Part shown: positions 43,324-53,083 of the stretch, one piece after another
Layout of the letters: each line of letters begins with the position of its first letter
Numbering within the stretch: position 1 is the first letter of the stretch
The notes under the pieces: generated by a model
The model's database searches: none
What the model was told of the DNA's origin: nothing
What the model saw: the letters and a program-made list of their open reading frames with translations, nothing else
Made by a program: the position numbers and the translations under genes
Origin: JAAEPI01 sp964352625
GTDB lineage: Bacteria > Bacteroidota > Bacteroidia > Cytophagales > Cyclobacteriaceae
DNA: 64,000 nt
Direction: 5' to 3'
Assembly (NCBI GenBank): GCA_964352625.1
Contig: CAYGSD010000005.1
Span: forward strand, 166,148 to 230,147

Positions 43324-44697
43324 TTAAAATTGATAAAGCAGCCCCAGTGAAATGAAGTAATTCAAGGGGTAACTAGAGAAACTTGCCGATGATGTGGTGA
43401 TAGACGTCACGGCCTGATCAACTGCGGGTCTTAGACTTACCTGATAGTTGTCACCAATTTGGTAACTGAGGGACGAGCCAATTCCTACCCTGAAATGAAC
43501 GGGAGAGTACAAATCACCCGGCTGAGTGGTTTGGCTCAGACCCAGTTCGTCGCTCACTATTTTCTGTCGAATGAGTAATCCGATGGCCGGCCCTGCTTGC
43601 ACTGACCAACTGAACCGCTGAGAGACAATCTGGTAGTCTGCCATCAATGGAATGGTCGCCATCTCATAGAAACCATCCAAGTTGGTTCGTTGGAAAGTGG
43701 CGTCATCGAATGAGTCGAATTGTCGTTGAGTGGTGGTAAAATGTAGAAGCTGATTGTCTATGCTTCCTGCCGAGCTGGTAAATGAACTCTTGCTGTACTG
43801 AAACCCACTCACGATGGAAAGTTTGTCGGCTAGTGGAACACCCACAAGAAGAGCCGTATTCACGACCTGTTTTTCATCAATACTCCTGACTGACGATTGT
43901 TCGCTTGCAATGGCACCACCTAACGAAAAGGATTCTCCATCCACGGCGCTTAAAGCGTTGTTCGACCCACCTGAAATATTCGAAGCATAACCACCCACGC
44001 CTTGGTACACGCCCGCCCAAAGTCGGTTGCCGGATTTAGATTTTTTACCCTTCTTAATTTCTCTGAGATCTTCCAGTGTCGGCAACTCCTCGATGGTCGT
44101 TTTGAGTACCGCAACTTTGTTCGCTTTAGACTTGCTAGAGTCTTCCGCCTGTGCAAACGCCGATGGGCTAATACCAACCTGATCGTCGTAGGATTTAGAT
44201 GCTAAGCTGTCTACTTGAGCAATGGTATTTCCCGGTTGAGTCTCATTATCCTGAATGAATGGGCTATCCAAATGGTCTGACTCTGCCGTGACTTGGGCGA
44301 AGGTCTGTTCAGTTTTAACTTTTTCTGCCTGAGATGGTTGGGCAATGAATTCGTCGGTTTGCTCATTCTCGGTTTTGGCCAATGAGTTTGCTACTTGATT
44401 AGACTTGGTCTCTTTTATGGTTGGAATTGGCTTTACACCATTGTCCGTGGCAGGTTCTACAACAGGTTCATTCGCTTGGACAATTTCAGTGCTGCTCGGA
44501 TCAGCAGGTTTTTGAAGCACGAAATAGGTGACGATACTAGCAGCAAAAAGCAAAGACACAGTCGCGGCAATTCCTACCGTGGTGAAAATCCAAGGTCGTG
44601 CAGAAGGGGCAGCCAGTCCTGATTCGATGTTTGCCCAGAGCGCATCGGGGGGAGCGACCTCCGCATTTTCAAACCTTTTTTTCCAGTTATTATCCAT
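43324..44697 (-). CDS. Anti-sigma-like protein with C-terminal beta-barrel-like domain
   Basis: A 457-residue protein. The cytoplasmic N-terminus (1-35) has WKKRFENAEVAPPDALWANI, typical of Bacteroidota anti-sigma partners. One membrane helix lies at about 36-60. A long polar linker follows (65-225), then a strand-rich domain (240-457) like outer-membrane barrels, with a final aromatic strand (NYFISLGLLYQF). It overlaps the sigma gene by eight bases. Spanning both membranes with one chain would be unusual; the barrel may instead sit in the periplasm. The anti-sigma role is inferred from the neighbour. Confidence 0.7.
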   Translation of the reverse strand: MDNNWKKRFENAEVAPPDALWANIESGLAAPSARPWIFTTVGIAATVSLLFAASIVTYFVLQKPADPSSTEIVQANEPVVEPATDNGVKPIPTIKETKSNQVANSLAKTENEQTDEFIAQPSQAEKVKTEQTFAQVTAESDHLDSPFIQDNETQPGNTIAQVDSLASKSYDDQVGISPSAFAQAEDSSKSKANKVAVLKTTIEELPTLEDLREIKKGKKSKSGNRLWAGVYQGVGGYASNISGGSNNALSAVDGESFSLGGAIASEQSSVRSIDEKQVVNTALLVGVPLADKLSIVSGFQYSKSSFTSSAGSIDNQLLHFTTTQRQFDSFDDATFQRTNLDGFYEMATIPLMADYQIVSQRFSWSVQAGPAIGLLIRQKIVSDELGLSQTTQPGDLYSPVHFRVGIGSSLSYQIGDNYQVSLRPAVDQAVTSITTSSASFSSYPLNYFISLGLLYQF

Positions 44698-45241
44698 GGC
44701 TCTTCAATTCTTCTATTCGTAATTTTTCCTGTAGCAGCTGCTTGGCCCTAGAAAGCTGAGACTTTGAAGTACCCACACTTATACCCAGTTGCTCCGCTAT
44801 TTCTTCGTGCTTAAAACCTTCGATAGCGTGGAGGTTGAAGACTGCCCGACAACCTGTGGGTAGCTCTTGCACCATCGCAATCAATTCTTCAAGGTTGTAA
44901 TCGGATATGGCGTCCCAGGCACTTTCCATGTGGGCGTCATGATCGTGCAAAGGCAGCATTTGCACCTTTCCTCTAAGGTGATTCAGAGCCGTGTTTATGG
45001 TGATTCGTTTCAGCCAATAGAACAGGTGGGACTCTGCTCTGAAATTTTTTATTCCTTTAAATGCTTTGACCATAGCTTCCTGAAGCATGTCTTCGGCTTC
45101 ATCTGGCGAGGAGGCATACCTGTGACACACAGCCAGCAGCCGTGGGGCATAGGTCTGATACAATGCCTTTTGCATCGATCGATCGTTCTCAACACAACCG
45201 GCAATTAATTCCTCGTCAGTGTACATTTCAGCCTGCTCCAT
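44690..45241 (-). CDS. ECF RNA polymerase sigma factor
   Basis: A 183-residue sigma-70 group 4 factor. Region 2 shows SSPDEAEDMLQEAMVKAFKGI and FYWLKRITINTALNHL. Region 4 shows LPTGCRAVFNLHAIEGFKHEEIA and GISVGTSKSQLSRAKQLL. It directs polymerase to a small regulon, probably its own operon. It is the first gene of the run sigma, anti-sigma-like, LVIVD lipoprotein and outer-membrane protein. Confidence 0.93.
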   Translation of the reverse strand: MEQAEMYTDEELIAGCVENDRSMQKALYQTYAPRLLAVCHRYASSPDEAEDMLQEAMVKAFKGIKNFRAESHLFYWLKRITINTALNHLRGKVQMLPLHDHDAHMESAWDAISDYNLEELIAMVQELPTGCRAVFNLHAIEGFKHEEIAEQLGISVGTSKSQLSRAKQLLQEKLRIEELKSHG

Positions 45242-45371
45242 TCAAGACCCCTAATTAACGCAAAGGGTTGGAATCCGGATAAAATCTTATTTCGAAAATG
45301 TGGGGAGCGAGAAGGTAAGGAGGTGGATGTGGGGTGGTTTTGACATCCCTTCATGGATTGAATTGTTTAGC

Positions 45372-46037
45372 CTATGGCATTTCCAATTCATCAAAGTCTT
45401 TTATTTCAGACAACAGGTACAGCTTTTGAATTTCAATATCTTCCCAAGTCTCTTCAAAGATTTCCTCTCCAGGGACTTCTGCATTTTGATTTACATTCTC
45501 TCTTACCAGCTTCTTTTTTGTTAGAAAATTGATACTTGTTTTCCGATTGATAATTGGCCCATAGTTCGTACTTGAATCAAAACCTATTAGTTCGAAATCA
45601 GAATTTTGATATCTAAATGTATATTTCCAATAGCCATATCTTCCATGGCTATAGTGTACGAATAGCTTTCCTTTTTCTATATCAATTGAAAGTTGCGGTG
45701 GGAAGTAAACTCCACCATCCTCGCTTTCGGATGAAAAACAATTCAAGTTTTTAGTTGTCAAAACAGCCTCGTCGGCATTGGTTAGGTAAACCAAAATACC
45801 CCTTCTGTTTCTGTCCACTTCTTCATCAAATCGATTGATTACAATGTTCTCTTTTTCGCTTGCTTTGATAATTAGCACATGGTCGTCCACTCCATCTCCA
45901 TTCAAATCACCTACGATTTTGTCAAAAATGGAATATCCATCAGGTAGGCTTTGAGTAAGCGATTCCGGCTGATTTTGAGAGATAGCAAACAGGTGCGAAA
46001 GCAATGAAAGCAGTAAAGGGAGGCTTTTATTGATCAT
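45372..46037 (-). CDS. Exported protein with an EF-hand-like DLNGDGVDD loop
   Basis: A 221-residue exported protein with a signal peptide ending FAISQ. DLNGDGVDDHVLI near residue 45 is a calcium-binding-type loop as in FG-GAP or VCBS repeats. The rest is beta-rich and ends acidic (EEIFEETWEDIEI). I know no close family. The DNA is AT-rich like the M48 gene 42 bases upstream and unlike the surroundings, so both may be an acquired unit. Confidence 0.55.
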   Translation of the reverse strand: MINKSLPLLLSLLSHLFAISQNQPESLTQSLPDGYSIFDKIVGDLNGDGVDDHVLIIKASEKENIVINRFDEEVDRNRRGILVYLTNADEAVLTTKNLNCFSSESEDGGVYFPPQLSIDIEKGKLFVHYSHGRYGYWKYTFRYQNSDFELIGFDSSTNYGPIINRKTSINFLTKKKLVRENVNQNAEVPGEEIFEETWEDIEIQKLYLLSEIKDFDELEMP

Positions 46038-46079
46038 GGTAAACGCTCTGCTTATATTGTCGTAGCATTCCGTAGGGTG

Positions 46080-48158
46080 CTATGCACTATACACTTTGTT
46101 GTGTGTGGTTTTCAAAAGTTCATCCTGATAATCGAGCAATTCCTTTTTCAATAAAAAGTACCCTCTTGATAAAAGAAAAGCATAATTGTTCATAGCAGTA
46201 AATATGATTTCTAGGTTGTTGTCAAAGTACTTTTCATTACCGAAATACTTCCATTGTTTAGAAAGATATAATTCAAAATTATCTTTGATTTCTTTAGTGA
46301 TTTCAGTCTGGTATTTACTGTCAGATAACAATTCTTTAATGCCATTTTTTAATTCTAATTCAATTGGTTCGATTCTGATAAAATTTGCACGAATCTGATC
46401 AAAAGGAGTGGTCATCTCTACAAATTGCAATTCGTTTGAAAGCTTTGAATAAGGTTCGAATTTGGAATCATATTCTTTATCAAAATCGAAGAATTCTCTA
46501 TAAAGATTTTCCAATGTAGGAGTGCCATTAGTTTTTTGTTCGCATTGACTAAAAAAGTTAAATATTCTGATGTCATTTTGCTTGATTTGATCATTTACCC
46601 GATTTAGCCCATTATCAAGATTACGTTTCAGTTCTTTACTATCTTTTTGTTTGTACTTTTTCCCATCATAATCAAATGTTTTTATTGGAATAGCTTTTTC
46701 AGAAATTTGCTTAATAGTCTCAACATCATTTTGTAGGGCTATAGCAGTATAGACTAAATCAACCATTTCGTCAGAGAATATTTCATCTATTTTCGCTATT
46801 TCATCAATTGATTTTGCAGTTTTTATGTCAAACTCAATAGGGTTCTTATTGTCATAATAACTTTTGTAGATCTTAGAAAATGAGTTTTTTGAAAACTCAT
46901 TTTTGTATTCTTTTTTGAACTCTTCAAATGGAATATAAATCGGTTCCCCTTGATATTGAACACTGTTAAACATCCTATTGGTAAGTTCTTTTTGAGTTTT
47001 ATCAATGTTCGTGAAAACCTTAGATGCAGGAATAAATTCGGTCTCTTGAGACGTCATGCCGGTTTTTTCCAACATCTCTATCCTTTCTTCGGTGCTTGGG
47101 TGTGAAGCCCATTGATCTTTAATTACTAATTTGGATTTATTGAATCTGTTTAATTCATCATATGTAACCTTAGGGAGACTATTTTCAATTCTAATATTAC
47201 TGTCTTCTGCAAGGAAATTCATTACAAATAAGTGCTCCTTATATAAATTTTCACTTTTTTGATTTGAACCTATTCTTTCTTCATAGAAGGATAAAACATA
47301 GTTGAAAGAATGGTCTGCTATTGACATTCTAAGTAATGAATTTTTCAAAGGTTCATATCCAGTTATACTGGCAGCAATTTCATCTGCATGAAATTCCATT
47401 TCCCTTGACAAACCCATATAGCTCTTGTTTACTACTTCATAAACTAGCCTTAAAAACCACTGGACTCCTTCTATAATTTTAACGGCCAAAACGACAAAAA
47501 TTGAAAAATAGCCACTTACATTGGCCCAACTTTGAATTAGCTTATCATAGGATTCATTATCGTAAAGTAGGTTATAGATTACTTGATTTACATTATAAAC
47601 ATAGCTCCCTACTTTCATGGTTTTTTGAGAAAAATGACCAAACTCATGGCTCAAAATTGCTGATAGTTCTGCTTTAGAAACTGTGTTCACAAGTCCTAGT
47701 CCTATTTGAAGATTCTTTTTTACCGGCAAGAACATACTCCAAAAATTAGAGTCATAGAAAACTGCTGCATTCACATCAGTTGATAAGTAAACTCTTTTAG
47801 GGAATTTTGTACCAACCTGTTTCACTATATCATTAATAAGGTCGAAAAGTTTTGGTTCATCTGCTTTAGTAATTTCGAAAAGGTGGGATCGGTCAACTTT
47901 ATGTGATTTAAATATAAACTTTAGCAAGAAGATTAAAACCAGCACACCTAAACTCGCTAACCCGATTCCAAGAGCTATTGTGATAAACATTGGTCGGATA
48001 GCTATTAACATAATCCCACCATAAACGCATAAAGCAGTCAAGCCAACAGCCAAGACCAACATTAGAACATAAGTCAAGATGAAAAATGTAATGGACAGTA
48101 TCGCTTTAGAAGTTTGAGCCTTAAACTCTGATGAAATTTTGATTTCTCTTTTTGTCAT
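46080..48158 (-). CDS. M48-family membrane metalloprotease
   Basis: A 692-residue protein. Two membrane helices lie at 18-45 and 55-82, then a zinc peptidase domain with HEFGH at 171-175 and the third ligand probably Glu255 in REMEFHADE. A further hydrophobic segment lies at 213-240. The C-terminal 400 residues are charged and helical, with no domain I know. M48 enzymes (HtpX, BepA) degrade misfolded envelope proteins. The gene is AT-rich: sample lines 46801 and 47221 have 16 and 14 G+C of 60, against 31 of 60 in uvrB at 49021. Transfer is likely. Confidence 0.85.
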   Translation of the reverse strand: MTKREIKISSEFKAQTSKAILSITFFILTYVLMLVLAVGLTALCVYGGIMLIAIRPMFITIALGIGLASLGVLVLIFLLKFIFKSHKVDRSHLFEITKADEPKLFDLINDIVKQVGTKFPKRVYLSTDVNAAVFYDSNFWSMFLPVKKNLQIGLGLVNTVSKAELSAILSHEFGHFSQKTMKVGSYVYNVNQVIYNLLYDNESYDKLIQSWANVSGYFSIFVVLAVKIIEGVQWFLRLVYEVVNKSYMGLSREMEFHADEIAASITGYEPLKNSLLRMSIADHSFNYVLSFYEERIGSNQKSENLYKEHLFVMNFLAEDSNIRIENSLPKVTYDELNRFNKSKLVIKDQWASHPSTEERIEMLEKTGMTSQETEFIPASKVFTNIDKTQKELTNRMFNSVQYQGEPIYIPFEEFKKEYKNEFSKNSFSKIYKSYYDNKNPIEFDIKTAKSIDEIAKIDEIFSDEMVDLVYTAIALQNDVETIKQISEKAIPIKTFDYDGKKYKQKDSKELKRNLDNGLNRVNDQIKQNDIRIFNFFSQCEQKTNGTPTLENLYREFFDFDKEYDSKFEPYSKLSNELQFVEMTTPFDQIRANFIRIEPIELELKNGIKELLSDSKYQTEITKEIKDNFELYLSKQWKYFGNEKYFDNNLEIIFTAMNNYAFLLSRGYFLLKKELLDYQDELLKTTHNKVYSA

Positions 48159-48290
48159 TAATTCATTTTTTAATCACACATAACATTAATGTATCCGTAA
48201 TTTATCTATACAAAATGTAAAACCGGAGCGATTAGCTTGTACAGAATTGTATAGTTCGAAGGTTGTGGATTACTAATCAAAAATCACTGC

Positions 48291-50309
48291 TCACCTCTCC
48301 TTCACCATTTTCTCCAGCTCGAACCAGTCGTCTCTCAAGCGGGCGGCTTCCAGGAAGTCCATGTCTTTGGCGGCTTTTTCCATTTTTCGCTTGGTCTCAG
48401 CAGCCAGTTTTTTCAGCTGGTCTTTGTCCATGTACTCCACAATCGGGTCGGCAGCAATGGTTGCCTTTTGCTCTTCGTAGTAGTTCTTGGCCCCCTTCTT
48501 TTTGTCTGCCACGCCTGTCTGTCCAAGGATGGCCTCACGGTCTTTGATCACTGTGGTAGGAGTGATCCCGTGCTCGGTATTGTATTCCTGCTGAATCAAT
48601 CTCCTGCGATTGGTCTCGTCGATAGCTCGCTGCATGGAGCCGGTCATCTTATCGGCATACATGATCACTTTGCCGTTTTCGTTTCTAGCTGCCCGACCAA
48701 TGGTCTGGATCATGGAGCGTTCGTTTCTCAGAAAACCTTCTTTGTCTGCATCGATAATGGCGACCAGGGAAACCTCCGGTAAGTCAAGCCCCTCGCGAAG
48801 CAGGTTCACGCCTACCAGCACATCGAATTCACCAAGGCGCAGCTGCCGCAAAATCTCCACTCGATCAAGGGTGTCTACCTCGGAGTGAATGTATCGGGTG
48901 TTTACTCCTGCATTCATCAAATAGGTGGTGAGTTCTTCGGCCATTCGCTTGGTTAGTGTAGTGACGAGCACTCGTGCGTTGGCCTCTATGCGCAGTTGGA
49001 TTTCCTCCATGAGGTCGTCAATCTGATTGAGACTTGGACGAACTTCTATTTCCGGATCGAGTAGCCCGGTCGGGCGGATTACCTGCTCCACAATTATTCC
49101 CTCCGATTTTCTAAGTTCGTACTCGCTAGGGGTAGCACTAACGAAAACGGCCTGATTGAGCATCGCTTCAAATTCGTTGAACGTAAGTGGGCGGTTGTCC
49201 ATGGCCGCAGGTAACCTGAAACCGTAATCCACCAAATTTACTTTCCTGCTTCTGTCCCCACCCCACATGGCTCTGATCTGCGGAATCGTCACATGACTTT
49301 CGTCAATGACCATCAGGTAATCATCAGGAAAATAATCGAGGAGGCAGAAGGGACGAGTGCCAGGTTCGCGTCGGTCAAAGTAGCGTGAGTAATTTTCTAT
49401 GCCTGAGCAGTAGCCAAGCTCGCGCATCATTTCTATGTCAAACTCGGTGCGTTCTTTCAGACGTTTGGCTTCTTGGAATCTGCGTTCATCCTCGAAATAT
49501 TGTACCTGCTCCACCATGTCATCCTGAATTTCATGGATCGCCTGATTGATCAAATCTTTGCCTGTAACAAACAGATTTGCCGGGAACACGGTGACCATTT
49601 TTTCGTCAGAAATTTTGGTGCCGGTGTGTGGATCAATGCGCTGAATCGACTCAATCTCATCACCCCAAAACATAAATCTGTAGGCGAAATCAGCATACGC
49701 CACGAACACATCCACCGTGTCTCCCTTCACTCGGAAGGTGCCGCGCTTGAATTCTGCATCAGATCGGCTGTACAAGATTTCAACCATCTTGAAGAGAAAC
49801 TGGCTCCTGGAGATGGTGTCACCGATTTGTAGATGGACCACATTTTTCCCAAATTCTTCGGGATTCCCGATACCGTAAATGCACGACACACTTGCCACCA
49901 CGATGATGTCCCTGCGGCCAGTGAGTAGCGAGGAAGTGGCGCTCAGCCGGAGTTTCTCTATCTCATCATTGATGGAAAGGTCTTTTTCTATGTACAACCC
50001 GGTGGTGGGAAGGAATGCTTCGGGCTGGTAGTAGTCGTAGTAGGAGATGAAATATTCGACGGCATTGTCCGGGAAAAAGCTCTTGAATTCTCCATAGAGT
50101 TGAGCGGCCAGCGTTTTGTTGTGACTGAGGATTAAGGTGGGTCTTTGGACATTGGCGATCACATTGGCCATGGTGAAGGTTTTGCCAGAGCCGGTTACTC
50201 CGAGGAGGGTTTGAGCCACCTCACCATTCTCAATTCCCTGAGAAAGTTGTTTTATTGCCTCAGGCTGATCACCCAATGGCTCATAATCTGAGACCAGTTT
50301 GAAGTCCAT
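48291..50309 (-). CDS. uvrB: Excinuclease ABC subunit B
   Basis: A 672-residue DNA repair helicase. Walker A GVTGSGKTFTMANV lies near residue 38, the beta-hairpin stretch YYDYYQPEAF near 92, and VIDESH is the Walker B motif. VLVGVNLLREGLDLPEV and QTIGRAARN are the helicase motifs, and a UVR domain ends the protein. With UvrA it loads onto damaged DNA and positions UvrC for the cuts. The start shares a base with the aroE stop (TAATG). Confidence 0.98.
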   Translation of the reverse strand: MDFKLVSDYEPLGDQPEAIKQLSQGIENGEVAQTLLGVTGSGKTFTMANVIANVQRPTLILSHNKTLAAQLYGEFKSFFPDNAVEYFISYYDYYQPEAFLPTTGLYIEKDLSINDEIEKLRLSATSSLLTGRRDIIVVASVSCIYGIGNPEEFGKNVVHLQIGDTISRSQFLFKMVEILYSRSDAEFKRGTFRVKGDTVDVFVAYADFAYRFMFWGDEIESIQRIDPHTGTKISDEKMVTVFPANLFVTGKDLINQAIHEIQDDMVEQVQYFEDERRFQEAKRLKERTEFDIEMMRELGYCSGIENYSRYFDRREPGTRPFCLLDYFPDDYLMVIDESHVTIPQIRAMWGGDRSRKVNLVDYGFRLPAAMDNRPLTFNEFEAMLNQAVFVSATPSEYELRKSEGIIVEQVIRPTGLLDPEIEVRPSLNQIDDLMEEIQLRIEANARVLVTTLTKRMAEELTTYLMNAGVNTRYIHSEVDTLDRVEILRQLRLGEFDVLVGVNLLREGLDLPEVSLVAIIDADKEGFLRNERSMIQTIGRAARNENGKVIMYADKMTGSMQRAIDETNRRRLIQQEYNTEHGITPTTVIKDREAILGQTGVADKKKGAKNYYEEQKATIAADPIVEYMDKDQLKKLAAETKRKMEKAAKDMDFLEAARLRDDWFELEKMVKER

Positions 50310-51046
50310 TATCTCTTATACCAAATTTCCCAAGATTTCTCGGCTTGCAGTTGGAGCATTTCCAAGCCATTCTTCACACTCGATCCACGAGATTTCCCTT
50401 CTGTCATGTAGGCCGTTTCCTCAGGGTTGTAAACCAAATCGTAGAGAAAATGTTCCGAAGTAAGCTGGTCATAAGGAATGTCCACTTTCCCTTCCACTTC
50501 CGGGTACGTGCCCAGTGGAGTCGTGTTGATAAGCAGCTTACTCGATGAGATAATTGATGGATCTTTTTTTAAGTCGAGGTAGGTCAAATCGCCGCTCGTC
50601 TTTTTTCTTGAGACCACTTCGTACTCAATGTCCAATTCGTCTAGTGCTACCTGTACGGCTTTGGAAGAGCCGCCTGAGCCGAGCACCAGTGCTGTGAGGT
50701 TTTTTGATGGAAGCCAGTTTTGCAGAGTTTCTTTGAAAGAGAGGTAATCTGTGTTGTAGCCTTTCAGCTTGCCGTGTTCGCGTTTCACCACATTTACAGC
50801 GCCTACTTTCTGAGCGCTTGAATCCAGCAAATCGAGAAAACCAATGACGTGCTCTTTGTGTGGCACGGTCACGTTCACGCCATGGATTTCATGGTTATTC
50901 CATAGGGCCTGAAAATCTCTCAAGTACTCCATCTCAAAGAGATCGTATTTGTGATTGGTGAGGCCAAGTTTTTCGAATTTCTCTGTAAAGAATTTCTTAG
51001 AATATGAATGGCCCAGCGGGTAGCCAACAAGTCCAAATTTTTCCAT
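50309..51046 (-). CDS. aroE: Shikimate dehydrogenase
   Basis: A 245-residue enzyme that reduces 3-dehydroshikimate with NADPH in aromatic amino-acid synthesis. GYPLGHSYSKKFF holds the substrate Ser pair, NVTVPHKE the catalytic Lys, GYNTDYL the Asp, and GSGGSSKA the NADPH loop. It is somewhat short for the family (about 270). It is the first gene before uvrB on the minus strand, and divergent from the transporter at 51135. Confidence 0.95.
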   Translation of the reverse strand: MEKFGLVGYPLGHSYSKKFFTEKFEKLGLTNHKYDLFEMEYLRDFQALWNNHEIHGVNVTVPHKEHVIGFLDLLDSSAQKVGAVNVVKREHGKLKGYNTDYLSFKETLQNWLPSKNLTALVLGSGGSSKAVQVALDELDIEYEVVSRKKTSGDLTYLDLKKDPSIISSSKLLINTTPLGTYPEVEGKVDIPYDQLTSEHFLYDLVYNPEETAYMTEGKSRGSSVKNGLEMLQLQAEKSWEIWYKR

Positions 51047-51134
51047 TTTTTAAAACTACCCAATAAATTGAAAAAGTGGTTCGTGTATTCAAAACCTGAT
51101 TCTGTCAAAGCCATTTTTTCTATCTTGCCGCCCT

Positions 51135-52031
51135 ATGAACGAGATCGATCAGGTTGTTCTGCATTTTGATGCTACTGGCATTTTTTACATGAATATCAGT
51201 CTTGGGTTCATCATGTTCGGTGTGGCCTTGCAGCTTACACCCAAGGATTTTTTGTTGGTTTTCTCTCAGCCGAAATCTGCCCTCCTTGGCTTCATTTCTC
51301 AATTTCTCGTCTTGCCATTTCTGACGTTCTTGCTTGTTCTTATTTTTCAGCCGAGAGCATCCTTGGCACTGGGAATGATGCTAGTGGCGGCATGCCCCGG
51401 AGGGAATATTTCCAATTTCATGACCACTCTGGCCAAAGGCAATGCGGCACTTTCTGTATGCATGACTGCTATTGCGAGCTTGATGGCCGTCTTCATGACA
51501 CCTTTCAATGTTTCCTTCTGGGGAGGCATGTACGAGCCAACCGCTGAGATTCTAAAGTCTGTTCATTTGAGTTTTTGGGAAATGGCTAAAATAGTGGCAA
51601 TGATTCTGGTGGTGCCGATGATTCTGGGGATGCTGGTCCGGCGGTACAGACCAAGAATTGCGGACAAGATTCACCCGATAACGCATTACGGCTCGATGCT
51701 GATTTTTGGAGCCATTGTGGTCTTGGCCTTCACGGCCAATTTTGAATTGTTCCTTGAGTATGTGCAGTATGTCATTCTCATTGTGCTCCTTCACAATGCC
51801 CTTGCGATCTTGTCTGGCTATGGGTTGGCGCGAGTTTTCAGATTGCCTGGCCCGGATCAGAAAACATTGGCCATAGAGACGGGCATTCAAAATTCAGGAC
51901 TTGGGCTTGGGCTGATTTTCGCCTTCTTTGACGGGCTGGGAGGAATGGCGATTGTTGCCGGATGGTGGGGAATTTGGCATATCATTTCAGGGTTGAGTTT
52001 GGCGTATTTCTTCAAAAGAAGGGAGTTATGA
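51135..52031 (+). CDS. Bile acid:sodium symporter (BASS) family transporter
   Basis: A 298-residue inner-membrane protein of nine to ten helices. ACPGGNISNFMTTLAKGN and ETGIQNSGLGLGLI are the two crossover motifs that bind Na+ in the ASBT fold. Substrates in bacteria are organic anions such as pantoate or taurocholate-like compounds; here the substrate is unknown. The stop overlaps the acyltransferase start by ATGA. Confidence 0.9.
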   Translation: MNEIDQVVLHFDATGIFYMNISLGFIMFGVALQLTPKDFLLVFSQPKSALLGFISQFLVLPFLTFLLVLIFQPRASLALGMMLVAACPGGNISNFMTTLAKGNAALSVCMTAIASLMAVFMTPFNVSFWGGMYEPTAEILKSVHLSFWEMAKIVAMILVVPMILGMLVRRYRPRIADKIHPITHYGSMLIFGAIVVLAFTANFELFLEYVQYVILIVLLHNALAILSGYGLARVFRLPGPDQKTLAIETGIQNSGLGLGLIFAFFDGLGGMAIVAGWWGIWHIISGLSLAYFFKRREL

Positions 52032-53083
52032 AAGCACCGAGAACGACTTTATTTTTCCGAATCTATAAATGGCTCACGGCCCAAGCCTTGAAAGTTTATT
52101 TTGGCAAGGTAGAAGTCATTGGAAAGGAAAACGTTTTGATGGACAAGCCCTTTATTTTGGCTATTAATCATCAAAATGCCTTCTTAGACCCCCATGTGGC
52201 CGGATGCTTTTGCCCGAAAACGGAAATCTACTCACTGACTAGGGGAGATATTTTTAATAAAAAGACAGCTCCTTTACTTGGTCTATTGAATATGTTGCCA
52301 ATCTATCGAATTAGGGATGGCATTGAGAGTCTCGGCCGAAATCAGGATACATTTAATGCCTGCGCTGAAATATTCAAAAATGGTAATTCGGTTCAGATTT
52401 TCCCTGAGGCTAACCACGGAGAACATCACTACCTCAGAATGATTAGGAAAGGAACCGCTCGACTTGCCTTTGATGGACAGTCGAAGATTGATCACGAGCT
52501 TTTCATAATTCCTTGTGGATTAAACTACTATTCACATATGACCCCAAGACGAAAGGTTTCTGTCGTATTTGGAGAGCCAATTCCTGTGCGTGAATACCTC
52601 AATGATTTTAATGAATCCGAGGCTAAGGGGCTGAATAACCTAAAGACGAGAATTGCCGAAGGGATGAAAGAGTGCTTAGTAATTCCTGAAAAAACGGACG
52701 ATTACGCGCAAAAGGCACAGGAAATTTTTTCAAGAAGAAATGAATCTCGAACGTTCGCTGAGCTTAGAAAGCAAGCGGAGGGAGATTTTTCCCACATTGA
52801 ATTGAAAGAGAAGACTCAAAGTACTATTCGTAAAGCATTGATTTTTCTATTCTCTCTTCCCAATTTTCTTCCCCTTCTGCTCCTTTCAAAGTTTTTGAGT
52901 GGCATAAAAGACAAAGTGTTCTGGGCTTCTTTCAAGTACGCCTTTATGATTTTTGTGGCACCTATGTGGTGGCTGATTTTGGTCCTCGTTTCGGGAGCAT
53001 TCGGGATGTGGCAGCTAGGAGGGCTGTTGGTTTTGGCCTCAGCGATTTCCTTTTTTGTAAGGGCCGAATTAGGTAAAACCTAG
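52028..53083 (+). CDS. PlsC-type 1-acyl-glycerol-phosphate acyltransferase
   Basis: A 351-residue membrane acyltransferase. INHQNAFLDPH holds the catalytic His and Asp with five residues between, as in GPAT/SCT1-like members, whereas PlsC has four. IYRIRDG, FPEANHGEHH and IPCGLNY are the further blocks. Two C-terminal helices lie near 270-340. It acylates glycerol phosphates or a related lipid. The ATG at 52028 overlaps the BASS gene by ATGA. The 3' end overlaps the convergent gene by four bases. Confidence 0.82.
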   Translation: MKAPRTTLFFRIYKWLTAQALKVYFGKVEVIGKENVLMDKPFILAINHQNAFLDPHVAGCFCPKTEIYSLTRGDIFNKKTAPLLGLLNMLPIYRIRDGIESLGRNQDTFNACAEIFKNGNSVQIFPEANHGEHHYLRMIRKGTARLAFDGQSKIDHELFIIPCGLNYYSHMTPRRKVSVVFGEPIPVREYLNDFNESEAKGLNNLKTRIAEGMKECLVIPEKTDDYAQKAQEIFSRRNESRTFAELRKQAEGDFSHIELKEKTQSTIRKALIFLFSLPNFLPLLLLSKFLSGIKDKVFWASFKYAFMIFVAPMWWLILVLVSGAFGMWQLGGLLVLASAISFFVRAELGKT

